From an uncultured Lachnospiraceae bacterium (GTDB lineage Bacteria > Bacillota > Clostridia > Lachnospirales > Lachnospiraceae), in NCBI GenBank assembly GCA_900551235.1, contig URUU01000021.1:1-35834 (forward strand): a DNA stretch of 35,834 nt. Direction: 5' to 3'. Made by a program: the position numbers and the translations under genes. Shown one piece after another: positions 23,984-31,886 of the stretch. The notes beneath the pieces were generated by a model, which saw only the letters and a list, made by a program, of their open reading frames with translations, had not been told where the DNA came from and did not search any database. Numbering within the stretch: position 1 is the first letter of the stretch; every line of letters starts with the position of its first letter.

Positions 23984-24670
23984 ATGACAGGCGATTTTCA
24001 ACTGGAGATGAATGAATACCTTCCGCTTCGGGATGTTGTATTCCAGACTTTGCGGCAGGCGATTTTAAAAGGCGAACTGAAACCAGGAGAACGACTGATG
24101 GAGATCCAACTGGCACAGAAACTTGGCGTGAGCCGTACTCCGGTGCGTGAGGCGATCCGTAAGCTGGAACTGGAGGGTCTGGTATTGATGATACCAAGAA
24201 AAGGTGCGGAAGTGGCAGAGATCACGATCAAGGATCTGGAAGACGTTCTGGAGGTACGTGCGGCACTGGAAGAACTGGCGGTCTGCGATGCATGCGAAAA
24301 TATCACCGAGGAACAGATTCTGGCATTAAAAGAAGCAGCAGATAATTTCCGGGTGGCTCTGGAATCCGATGACCTGGTAAAATGTGCGGAAACGGATATG
24401 GCATTTCACGAAGTTATTTACAGTGCGACAAATAATAAACGCCTTCTGCAGATCTTAAACAATTTAAGAGAACAGATGTACCGTTACCGCATGGAGTATC
24501 TCAAAGAACCAGGCACACATAAACTGCTTTTAAAAGAGCATGAGGCAATTTACAGTGCACTGAAAAAGCATGATAAAACGGAGGCAGGCAGTGCGATCCG
24601 TATTCATATCGAAAATCAGAGACGTTCAATCATCAGCAGTCTGCGAGATGCCGGAAGAGTAAAAGAATAA
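23984..24670 (+). CDS. GntR-family transcriptional regulator (FadR/FCD subfamily)
   Basis: The 228-residue protein has an N-terminal winged HTH (LPLRDVVFQTLRQAILKGEL ... VSRTPVREAIRKLELEGLV) at about 8-75 and an all-helical FCD effector domain after it. The FCD metal/ligand residues are visible (ETDMAFHEVIY, HEAIYSALKKHD, RIHIENQRRSI). Effectors in this group are small organic acids; here unknown. CGGAGG precedes the ATG. It is likely co-transcribed with ispE and ends at a strong terminator. Confidence 0.9.
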   Translation: MTGDFQLEMNEYLPLRDVVFQTLRQAILKGELKPGERLMEIQLAQKLGVSRTPVREAIRKLELEGLVLMIPRKGAEVAEITIKDLEDVLEVRAALEELAVCDACENITEEQILALKEAADNFRVALESDDLVKCAETDMAFHEVIYSATNNKRLLQILNNLREQMYRYRMEYLKEPGTHKLLLKEHEAIYSALKKHDKTEAGSAIRIHIENQRRSIISSLRDAGRVKE

Positions 24671-24695
24671 GTATAAAAAAAGAAAACTGGTAAAT

Positions 24696-24738
24696 AATAG
24701 GAAAGAGTGAACAGGAAAACACTCTTTCCTATTTTTTT
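24696..24738 (+). terminator. Intrinsic terminator after the GntR gene
   Basis: AATAGGAAAGAGTG (24696-24709) pairs perfectly with CACTCTTTCCTATT (24720-24733), followed by a T-run to 24738. Confidence 0.93.
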
Positions 24739-24741
24739 GAA

Positions 24742-24775
24742 GAATTGCGAGAGTTGCTTTGCAACGAAGCAATTC
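24742..24775 (+). repeat. Small bulged hairpin repeat, copy 2 (upstream of the ger operon)
   Basis: GAATTGC (24742-24748) pairs with GCAATTC (24769-24775). The inner GTTGC (24753-24757) pairs with GCAAC (24761-24765) around TTT. The bulges GAGA and GAA match the copy at 3004-3035 (GAGA and GGA). Both strands of the outer stem differ from that copy in step (C:G against T:A), which supports a conserved fold. Confidence 0.7.
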
Positions 24776-24850
24776 GCAGGACATCAAAATAATATATGCA
24801 TCAGTTTGTACAGTAAAGCGAAGTCAAACATGAGCCGGGGGGATACGCAG

Positions 24851-26329
24851 ATGCGAATTTCAACGATTCTTTCAGAAAATCAACGGGAAGTGCAAAAGCA
24901 GATTGAAAACTGTGCGGATATCATTTTCCGCCCGCTTCAGATCGGGGAAAAGGAGAAAACAGAAGCTTTTCTGATCTATATCGAAGCGGCGGTCAGCAAT
25001 GTGATGCTGGAAGATTCCATCATCGGAAAACTTTTAAACCGGCTGCTTTCCATGGATACAGAAGAAATCTACGGCACGCTGGAAAACAACCGTCTTGGGA
25101 TTTCGGATACAAAAGAACTTTTTACACTGGAGGAAGCGATGGCGGCGATGTTTGCCGGGAATGCAGTCCTGTTTGCAGATGGTTATGACCGGGCGGTCAA
25201 GATCGGAAGCAAAGGCTATCCAGGAAGTGGTGTCCAGAAAACAGATTCGGAGAAAGGTCTGCGAGGCTCTAAGGAAGCATTTTCTGAGTCTGTAAAGACG
25301 AATACCTCCCTGATAAGAAAACGAATACGAAATGCAAAGATGAAAGTCGAAGAAAAACAGGTGGGGCGCTATTCTGCGACAACAACAGCACTTTTGTATC
25401 TGGACGGTGTGGTGTATCCGCCGCTCTGTGAAGAAATGAGAAAACGGCTGGATGCGTTTGAGGTGGACGGCATTGAAGATGGCGGAATGATCGAATATCT
25501 GACGCAGAAAAAAGGGGAAGGACGATTCCCGGTTTATCAGACAACAGAACGTCCGGATCGTGCAGCACAGGCAGTTCTGGAAGGACGTATAGTGCTTCTG
25601 ACGGACAATTCCCCTGAGGCTCTGATCTTTCCGGCGACGTTAAACAGCGTGTTTCAGACAGCAGATGATTATTACCGCAATGAACGGATCGTCACTTTTC
25701 TGCGACTGATCCGTTATGTGGCTGCTTTTCTGGCTCTGGCTCTTCCAGGTCTGTATGTGGCGGCAGCGACGTTTCACCCGCAGCTTCTGCCGGGGAATCT
25801 GATCCGCTCCATGGCGGAGGCAAGAAACGGCGTACCTTTTCCAACGGCGGCGGAAGTCCTTCTGATGGAGTTGTCCTTTGAACTGCTGCGGGAAGCCGGG
25901 CTTCGCATGCCTGGACCGGCGGGCAATACGATCGGGATTGTCGGAGGGCTGATCGTCGGACAGGCAGCAGTCAGTGCCAATCTGGTCAGCCCGATCACGG
26001 TGACGGTGGCGGCTCTGACGGCACTTGGGTCCTTTTCCATACCAAACGAAGAACTCTCCGAAGTATTCCGGCTCTGGAAATATGGAATCCTGCTTTTGGG
26101 TATCTGTTTTGGGATTCTGGGCGTGATGCTTGGCTGTTTTCTTCTGCTGATGCTGATGGCAGAGCAGGAAAGTTACGGGATTCCCTGGCTTTATCCTTAT
26201 GTGGGCGGCAATCTTAATGAAGGGGCAGATGAAAAAGATTCCATGTTTCTGGCAGCAGCAAGGAAACGGAAACGCAGACCGATCTTTGCAAAATGGGGAA
26301 ATCGCATCCGGTTTCGCAGAAAATCCTGA
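24851..26329 (+). CDS. Spore germination protein, GerA (GerAA) family
   Basis: This 492-residue A-subunit of a germinant receptor has a soluble N-terminal domain (about 1-240) with VGRYSATTTALLYLDGVV, VDGIEDGGMIEYL and the family motif TERPDRAAQAVLEGRIVLLTDNSP. Four to five membrane helices follow from about 275 to 440 (MPGPAGNTIGIVGGLIVGQAAV is the GerA hallmark). A basic tail ends it. It works in the inner spore membrane with B and C subunits encoded next. The start at 24851 has a GGGGGGAT site 8 nt upstream. The longer frame to 24707 crosses the preceding hairpins. Confidence 0.92.
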   Translation: MRISTILSENQREVQKQIENCADIIFRPLQIGEKEKTEAFLIYIEAAVSNVMLEDSIIGKLLNRLLSMDTEEIYGTLENNRLGISDTKELFTLEEAMAAMFAGNAVLFADGYDRAVKIGSKGYPGSGVQKTDSEKGLRGSKEAFSESVKTNTSLIRKRIRNAKMKVEEKQVGRYSATTTALLYLDGVVYPPLCEEMRKRLDAFEVDGIEDGGMIEYLTQKKGEGRFPVYQTTERPDRAAQAVLEGRIVLLTDNSPEALIFPATLNSVFQTADDYYRNERIVTFLRLIRYVAAFLALALPGLYVAAATFHPQLLPGNLIRSMAEARNGVPFPTAAEVLLMELSFELLREAGLRMPGPAGNTIGIVGGLIVGQAAVSANLVSPITVTVAALTALGSFSIPNEELSEVFRLWKYGILLLGICFGILGVMLGCFLLLMLMAEQESYGIPWLYPYVGGNLNEGADEKDSMFLAAARKRKRRPIFAKWGNRIRFRRKS

Positions 26330-26416
26330 AATACAGAAATTCAAGAATGTCACTGGCATTTTTGCTGTAAAATATCCGGATGCAAAATATAGAAAATGTC
26401 AGGAGGGGAAGGCATT

Positions 26417-27511
26417 ATGTTTGGCAGAAACGGAAAAATTTCAGAAAGACAGATCAGAAGGATCCTGATCCTTGAGCAGGCTGCAAAAATCGGTTTGCTG
26501 CTGCCTTTGCTGGCACAGCTTCCGGAGGGCGGATTTTCTATCTGGCCGTGGGTTTTGATGACGGTCCTGACCTTTCTCTATCTGAAGATCATGCTGGATT
26601 TTATACAAAAACTGCCGCGGGATCCTGCCACAGACAGAAAAAAAGGAATGGGGAACAGAGCAGTTACGATCCTGGCAGCGGTATATGGAATCTATGGATT
26701 TGCAGATGTGTTTCTGTTACTTTGTCTGTTTGCTGAAGTGGCACAATGTTTCCTTTTGCCGGAACAGAAAATATGGATGTTGATTTTGCCTGCGGCAGCC
26801 GTCAGCAGTTTTGCGGCAGATCACAGACTGGAAATCAAGGCGAAATTTTTAGAGGTACTATGTCCGATCCTGTTCTTTCCGGTGCTGCTGCTTCTTCTGG
26901 TTCTGGCGGTTCTTACGATCAGAGGCGGGCAGTTTGGGACACTTGGAGAAATGATGCAGCCATCTGCTCCTGGCAACATATGGAGCACCGGTATCAATAT
27001 GCTGCCTGTTTTTGCAGATCTTGGGTGCAGAGTATTTCTGCAAAGAGAAACAGAAGAACGGAAAAATGGAGAAAACCTCCGGAAAACAACAGGATGTATG
27101 CTGACCGGAAGTTTGCTGCTTTTGATCCTTTTACAGGCCATTTTTGGAGCAGGCGGTATCCGCACCCTGCCATTTCCTGTCATCACTGCGATGAGCAATT
27201 CCAAAATCCGGGGGATTTTTTTACAGCGCTGGGATGTTTTGTTTGCAGTACTGTTTCTTGGCATGGTCTGTGGGGAACTGGTATTGGGGTTTTCCGTTCT
27301 TGGGACTTGCAGCGAACGACTCCTGCCCGGAAAAAAGAAAAAGTGGAAATGGTGGCTCGTGGCAGCGGCAGCCAGTGCGGCGGCATGCGTAAGACCGTCT
27401 TATGAAAAGAGCGTGCAGATGTATGTAATGGTGAGTCTGGGATTTCTGGTAATCTCGGTGATGATGGCATTTGTGGTACAAGGTGAGCAAGAAAGAAGGG
27501 AACGAGTATGA
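26417..27511 (+). CDS. Spore germination permease, GerB (GerAB) family
   Basis: This 364-residue integral membrane protein has about ten hydrophobic segments and belongs to the amino-acid/polyamine transporter-like B subunits of germinant receptors, which bind the germinant. Hydrophobic helices start with ILILEQAAKIGLLLPLLAQL and include FADVFLLLCLFAEVAQCFLL. The start at 26417 follows AGGAGGGG at 8 nt. It ends with an ATGA overlap into the next gene. Overall similarity to well-studied GerAB looks low, and the call leans on position and topology. Confidence 0.85.
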   Translation: MFGRNGKISERQIRRILILEQAAKIGLLLPLLAQLPEGGFSIWPWVLMTVLTFLYLKIMLDFIQKLPRDPATDRKKGMGNRAVTILAAVYGIYGFADVFLLLCLFAEVAQCFLLPEQKIWMLILPAAAVSSFAADHRLEIKAKFLEVLCPILFFPVLLLLLVLAVLTIRGGQFGTLGEMMQPSAPGNIWSTGINMLPVFADLGCRVFLQRETEERKNGENLRKTTGCMLTGSLLLLILLQAIFGAGGIRTLPFPVITAMSNSKIRGIFLQRWDVLFAVLFLGMVCGELVLGFSVLGTCSERLLPGKKKKWKWWLVAAAASAAACVRPSYEKSVQMYVMVSLGFLVISVMMAFVVQGEQERRERV

Positions 27512-28707
27512 AGAAAAAGAGGATAAAAGAGAGAGAAGACAGAAAAACAGATCGTACACATCGAAAAAAACTCTGGAGAGTGTTCCTTGGCATCACCTGG
27601 ATTTTGCTGACCGTTTGTTTTGGTGGCTGTGGAAGAGAACTGGAAGAACGGGAGTTCCCGGACACGCTTGTAATCCGGGACAGTGCGGTTCCATTTGAGA
27701 AATATTTGCAGACAGAACAGGATAAAAGCAGCAAATACCTGGATTATGGACAGGTACGCTGTGTCCTGCTGGAAGATGCTCTGGCAGAAGATGATGAAAA
27801 ACTGGGAGAAATCCTGCTGACATTAGAGAAACACCCGGTTTTTTCCAGAAATATCTATTTTTTCACAGCAGATGACACAGCATTGAAACAGCAGGAAAAG
27901 CAGGTGGGAGAAGAATTGCAGGATTTAATCGGGTTTTATCAGAAAAGTACGAACCATAAAAGAGAAGCTGCCACACTTGGAAGTCTTCTGTACCGTCTGC
28001 ACAACGGAAGCGGGGAACATAAAATTTTAAAACTCAAAGGAGAGGCTGGCAAACTTGTGCCACAGAAGTATATATTGGTTTTAAATACGACAGGTACGGT
28101 AAAAATGTACCATGCAAAAAAAGCAGTTTATGAGAAAGAAAAACAGCAAAAAGAAGAGACGGCTGATGAAATCCAACAGGGAATCGCAAAGGAAATCCTG
28201 CGTTTTCATGTGCTGGCAAACAGCGACAGCGAAGAAGACCAGAAACTGAAACTGGCAGTCAAAGACCGGCTGGTGGATGATATGAAAGACATTCTGGACG
28301 GGGCAGAAAATGTGAAGGAAACAAAAAAACGTATCAAAGAGAATAAGGAAAAAATCCGTCTTGCGGCAGAACGGGAGATTCAGAAACAGGGATATACCTA
28401 TCCGGTGAGTGTAAGTCTGGAAAAGTGCTATTTTCCGATGAAAACCTATGGGGACTGCACCTTTCCGGCAGGAGTGTATGAGGCACTGCGCGTCTGCATC
28501 GGGAAAGCAAAAGGCAGAAACTGGTGGTGTGTGCTTTATCCCAGTCTCTGCTTTGCTGACAGCGTAAATGCCATCGTACCGGATGAAAAAAAACAGGAGC
28601 TGAAAAACATCCTCACCGAAGAAGAATACGACAGTCTGTTTGACTGGCGTGAAGATGATTATCAGATCAGATCCGGATTTTTGAGATTGTGGAGAAAAAT
28701 TTTCTAG
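27508..28707 (+). CDS. spoIIR: Ger(x)C N-domain / SpoIIR fusion lipoprotein
   Basis: This 399-residue protein is a single uninterrupted frame. A basic start and hydrophobic segment (about 21-40) end at a probable lipidation cysteine C41 (FGGC). Residues about 45-205 match the N-terminal domain of Ger(x)C germinant-receptor subunits (LDYGQVRCVLLEDAL, LEKHPVFSRNIYFFTADDTAL). After a charged linker (206-222), residues 224-378 are SpoIIR: IAKEILRFHVLANSDSEEDQ, YGDCTFPAGVYEALRV and IGKAKGRNWWCVLYPSLCF. SpoIIR is normally a separate secreted forespore protein that triggers SpoIIGA to cut pro-sigma-E. The usual GerAC C-terminal domain and the SpoIIR signal peptide are both missing. It is translationally coupled to gerB by a 4-nt overlap. 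Confidence 0.88.
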   Translation: MKKKRIKEREDRKTDRTHRKKLWRVFLGITWILLTVCFGGCGRELEEREFPDTLVIRDSAVPFEKYLQTEQDKSSKYLDYGQVRCVLLEDALAEDDEKLGEILLTLEKHPVFSRNIYFFTADDTALKQQEKQVGEELQDLIGFYQKSTNHKREAATLGSLLYRLHNGSGEHKILKLKGEAGKLVPQKYILVLNTTGTVKMYHAKKAVYEKEKQQKEETADEIQQGIAKEILRFHVLANSDSEEDQKLKLAVKDRLVDDMKDILDGAENVKETKKRIKENKEKIRLAAEREIQKQGYTYPVSVSLEKCYFPMKTYGDCTFPAGVYEALRVCIGKAKGRNWWCVLYPSLCFADSVNAIVPDEKKQELKNILTEEEYDSLFDWREDDYQIRSGFLRLWRKIF

Positions 28708-29006
28708 CCGCGGATCAGTGCCAGAAGTTCTTCTTTTGACTGAACACCAATGGTTTTTCCGACAACTTCTCCATTTTTAAATACAATAAAGAACGGGACG
28801 GACATGATACGATATTTGCTTACCAGATCCGGATATTCATCAATATCGACCTGTCCGACCTTAAAATCTTCTTCCCTGTCAAGTTCTTCGAGAACCGGAT
28901 GCATAGACTTGCATGGACCGCACCAGGTGGCAAAAAAATCAACGAGAACAGGTTTATCTGATTGAAGTACTTCCTTTTCAAAATTTTCACTTGTAAAAGT
29001 CAACAT
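28704..29006 (-). CDS. trxA: Thioredoxin
   Basis: This 100-residue cytoplasmic thioredoxin has the active site WCGPC at 28-32 within VDFFATWCGPCKSMHP and the cis-proline loop MSVPFFIVFKNG. The start at 29006 is preferred over 29015 because AAAGGA lies about 10 nt upstream of it. Its stop codon shares the palindrome CTAG with the stop of the convergent ger-spoIIR gene. The upstream gap has a TATACT box on the minus strand near 29120 that may be its -10. Confidence 0.92.
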   Translation of the reverse strand: MLTFTSENFEKEVLQSDKPVLVDFFATWCGPCKSMHPVLEELDREEDFKVGQVDIDEYPDLVSKYRIMSVPFFIVFKNGEVVGKTIGVQSKEELLALIRG

Positions 29007-29250
29007 AAAAATCATTCCTTTCTTTTGCAGCTCTGTAATTCATGTTATACTGGCTTTGAAATTTAAGCTTACAGTAAACGTGCCGCAGCTATTTCCAGAT
29101 TCGATATCTTCAAGGTTAGTATACCACAATCAACAAAAAATAATAGTAGCTTTTGCAACAAAATACAAATTTGAAATGAAGACAGAATTGTGGGAATGGC
29201 GTTGAGCAAAGCAGTTTGTGGGCATTTTTCGAAGAAAGGAAAGAAAGCAT

Positions 29251-29970
29251 ATGCAGGATTTTCGGGAAGATGAGAAAAAGAATCATTATCGGATCATGCT
29301 GGTGGAGGATGACACGACGATCACACGTGTTTTGAAACGGCAGCTGGAGCGATGGGGATATGAAGTATTTGACACGGTGGATTTTGAACATGTGATGGAA
29401 GCATTTGCCGGGTGGAAACCGGATCTGGTGATGATGGATCTGACGCTTCCGTTTTTCAATGGCTATTACTGGTGCAGCGAGATACGAAAAGTAAGTGATG
29501 TACCTATCATTGTGATCTCATCTGCAGGAGATGACATGAATCTTGTCATGGCGATCAACATGGGAGCAGATGATTTTCTGGCAAAACCGTTCAGTATGGA
29601 AGTGGTTGTAGCCAAAATACAGGCAGTGCTCCGACGGTCTTATGCATTCACATCGGAAAAAGCACTCTGCTGTGTCGGAAACGTGACCCTGGATCTGACA
29701 GAAGCCGTTCTGCATTACAAGGACAAAGAGCTGAAGCTGTCTGGTAATGAATTCGGAATTTTAAAAATCCTGATGAAAAATCCAAAAAGACCGGTTTCAA
29801 GGGAAGAACTGATGCGTTCGCTGTGGGAATCAGAACATTTTATTGATGACAATACGTTGACGGTCAATGTGACAAGACTTCGAAAAAAACTGGAAGAAAT
29901 CGGGCTTTGCGAATTTATTAAGACGCGAAAAGGGATTGGCTATCAGATCAGGGAGGAGCAGGTTAGATGA
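29251..29970 (+). CDS. OmpR-family response regulator (BceR-like)
   Basis: This 239-residue regulator has a receiver domain with the acidic pair D20-D21 and the phospho-acceptor D63 (LVMMDLTLP). The conserved lysine is in FLAKPF. The C-terminal winged helix (LSGNEFGILKILMKNPKRPVSREELMRSLW ... RLRKKL) binds DNA. It resembles the BceR group that controls peptide-antibiotic ABC transporters. The start at 29251 follows AAAGGAAAG; a GTG further up at 29218 is less likely. It overlaps the kinase gene by 4 nt, and a BceR-type operator lies at 30937-30950. Confidence 0.9.
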   Translation: MQDFREDEKKNHYRIMLVEDDTTITRVLKRQLERWGYEVFDTVDFEHVMEAFAGWKPDLVMMDLTLPFFNGYYWCSEIRKVSDVPIIVISSAGDDMNLVMAINMGADDFLAKPFSMEVVVAKIQAVLRRSYAFTSEKALCCVGNVTLDLTEAVLHYKDKELKLSGNEFGILKILMKNPKRPVSREELMRSLWESEHFIDDNTLTVNVTRLRKKLEEIGLCEFIKTRKGIGYQIREEQVR

Positions 29971-30932
29971 AAAAGGCTATGGCGGCCCTGATATTGTTTC
30001 TGATGGAGACGCTCTTGTTTTATCTCTATGAAATGCCGCTGGAGGCATGGGCTTACAGCAGTGTGTTTATTCTTCTGATTTTTGGCGGATGGATCATTCT
30101 GGATGGAGTGCAGCAAAGAAAAAAATATAAACAACTGAAAAATATCCAAAAAGAAGCAGAACTTTATCTGGAAACGGAACATTTTGGAAAGCCGGAAAAC
30201 GCTGTTGAAAAAGAATATCAGAATCTTGCAGAGATGCTGGGAAGACAGTGGGAAAATGCCAGGCAGGAAGCGAGATGTCAGCTCAGTGAAGCAAATCGTT
30301 ATTACATAAGGTGGTCACATCAGATCAAGACGCCGATCGCTGCACTCCGCCTGCTTCTGGAGGAAGAAGAGCCGGATCGTGCTGCCATGGAAGGAGAAAT
30401 TTACCGGATCGAACAGTATGTGGAATTTGCACTCCAGTATCAACGTTTGGAAGGAGGGCACAAAGATCTGGTATTTGCCCATTACAGCCTGGAAAGTATT
30501 GTCAAAAAAGCTCTGAAAAAAACAGGTGTTCTCTTTCGCCAGACAAAGCTTGCCCTGGAGCTTGGCAATCTGCAGACAGATGTGCAGACCGATGAAAAGT
30601 GGCTGGTCTTTGTGCTGGAACAGGTGCTTACCAATGCCGTGAAATATACCAGGAAAGGAAAAATTTCCATTTATCTGGATCCGAAAAAAGAAAAAACGCT
30701 GGTCGTGGAAGATACCGGCATGGGAATCCGTCCGGAAGATCTGCCGCGTATCTTTGAATGGGGATATACCGGGTACAACGGAAGGATCAAGAACCGTGCC
30801 ACCGGCATCGGACTTGCCCTGTGCAGACAGACCATGGAAATGCTGGGACATCGTATTTCGGCAAAATCCGATCCGGGAAAAGGGACATGTATTTATCTGG
30901 ATCTTGCAGTCGATCCAGTCCGGGATTACTGA
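29967..30932 (+). CDS. Intramembrane-sensing histidine kinase (BceS-like)
   Basis: This 321-residue kinase has two closely spaced membrane helices (about 5-21 and 31-48) and almost no outside loop, typical of BceS-type kinases that sense through the partner transporter. The phospho-acceptor H118 is in WSHQIKTPIAALRL. The ATP-binding domain has VLEQVLTNAVKYT (N box), VEDTGMGIRPEDLPRIFEWGYTG (G1 and F) and GIGLALCRQTME (G2). The stop is 4 nt before the operator and 27 nt before a terminator hairpin. Confidence 0.92.
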   Translation: MKKAMAALILFLMETLLFYLYEMPLEAWAYSSVFILLIFGGWIILDGVQQRKKYKQLKNIQKEAELYLETEHFGKPENAVEKEYQNLAEMLGRQWENARQEARCQLSEANRYYIRWSHQIKTPIAALRLLLEEEEPDRAAMEGEIYRIEQYVEFALQYQRLEGGHKDLVFAHYSLESIVKKALKKTGVLFRQTKLALELGNLQTDVQTDEKWLVFVLEQVLTNAVKYTRKGKISIYLDPKKEKTLVVEDTGMGIRPEDLPRIFEWGYTGYNGRIKNRATGIGLALCRQTMEMLGHRISAKSDPGKGTCIYLDLAVDPVRDY

Positions 30933-30936
30933 AAAC

Positions 30937-30950
30937 TTACACAGATGTAA
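30937..30950 (+). promoter_or_regulatory. BceR-type operator (TTACA-CAGA-TGTAA)
   Basis: The site matches TNACA-N4-TGTAA, the box described for BceR-like regulators. It lies upstream of the transporter genes, with a TACAAT (-10 candidate) at 31004-31009 and no good -35, as expected for an activated promoter. Confidence 0.7.
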
Positions 30951-30959
30951 GGTTAAAAA

Positions 30960-31002
30960 AGGAATTGTAAGCCATTTCGATGGATTTGCAGTTCCTGTTT
31001 TT
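30960..31002 (+). terminator. Terminator after the kinase gene, overlapping the transporter promoter region
   Basis: AGGAATTG (30960-30967) pairs with CAGTTCCT (30989-30996) and encloses a CCAT-TTCG-ATGG tip; a T-run follows. It lies between the operator and the -10 candidate. Confidence 0.7.
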
Positions 31003-31013
31003 ATACAATAACG

Positions 31014-31079
31014 GATGTCAGGAATGAAAACCTGAAACGATCATGTGGATGGTGAGTATCAGATACAAAGCAATCCACA
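31014..31079 (+). repeat. GATGYCAGG repeat family, copy 2, with hairpin in the bceA leader
   Basis: The stretch 31014-31045 agrees at 25 of 32 positions with the hairpin of the malQ leader (minus strand of 15271-15306). It is followed by TGTGGAT (31044-31050) pairing with ATCCACA (31073-31079) around a GTATC-A-GATAC tip. It sits in the 5' leader of the transporter genes. Confidence 0.5.
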
Positions 31080-31121
31080 GGACATTATAAGATACAGTAA
31101 AAAATGGCAGGAGGACTGGAA

Positions 31122-31886
31122 ATGGAATTATTAAATGTTTCACACTTGAAAAAAATATATACCACAAGATTCGGCGGCACGCAGGTGCAGGCACTTTCGG
31201 ATGTGAATTTTTCCGTCGAAGAAGGAGAATTTGTGGCGATCATGGGAGAGAGCGGTTCGGGAAAAACGACGCTTCTGAACATTCTGGCAACACTCGACAA
31301 ACCGACAGCCGGAGAAGTTCTGCTTTCCGGAGTGGATATGGGCAGCATTCCGGAGAAGCAGCTTGCCATGTACCGCAGAAACAATCTTGGCTTTGTTTTT
31401 CAGGATTTCAACTTGCTGGATACGTTTTCGCTGAAAGACAACATCATGCTGCCGCTGGTCTTATCTGGCAAAACTTACAGTGAGATGGCACCGAAAATGA
31501 TGGAACTTTCACGCAGACTGTCCATTGAAAAGCTTCTGGAGAAATATCCGTATGAAGTGTCCGGAGGTCAGAAACAGCGTGCAGCGATCGCAAGGGCACT
31601 GATCACAGAACCGAAGATCATCCTGGCGGACGAACCGACCGGAGCACTGGATTCCAGAGCGGCGGCAGGTGTGATGGATCTGTTTGAATCCATCAACCGG
31701 GAAGGACAGACCATCTTGATGGTAACACACAGCATTCAGGCGGCAAGCCATGCATCCAGGGTTCTGTTTATCAAAGATGGCGAGGTATATCATCAGATCT
31801 ACCGCGGAATGTCCGGACAGAGGGAAATGCTGCAGAAGATTTCAGATACACTGACGCTGATCACAGCAGGGAGGGAAGAGGCATGA
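31122..31886 (+). CDS. ABC transporter ATP-binding protein (BceA-like)
   Basis: This 254-residue ATPase of the peptide-7-exporter / LolD-like class has Walker A GESGSGKTT, signature SGGQKQRAAIARAL, Walker B IILADEPTGALD and the switch histidine in MVTHSIQAA. It energises the BceB-type permease encoded next, with which it shares an ATGA overlap. The start at 31122 has AGGAGG 7 nt upstream; the ATG at 31104 precedes this site. The complex likely frees cell-wall targets from peptide antibiotics such as bacitracin or lantibiotics and also informs the kinase. Confidence 0.93.
   Translation: MELLNVSHLKKIYTTRFGGTQVQALSDVNFSVEEGEFVAIMGESGSGKTTLLNILATLDKPTAGEVLLSGVDMGSIPEKQLAMYRRNNLGFVFQDFNLLDTFSLKDNIMLPLVLSGKTYSEMAPKMMELSRRLSIEKLLEKYPYEVSGGQKQRAAIARALITEPKIILADEPTGALDSRAAAGVMDLFESINREGQTILMVTHSIQAASHASRVLFIKDGEVYHQIYRGMSGQREMLQKISDTLTLITAGREEA

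Noticed and set aside
26746..27405. 219-residue plus-strand ORF in another frame of the GerB gene
   Set aside because: The GerB frame has the hydrophobic helices, start and overlaps expected; the alternative has low-complexity Ser/Arg/Cys composition.
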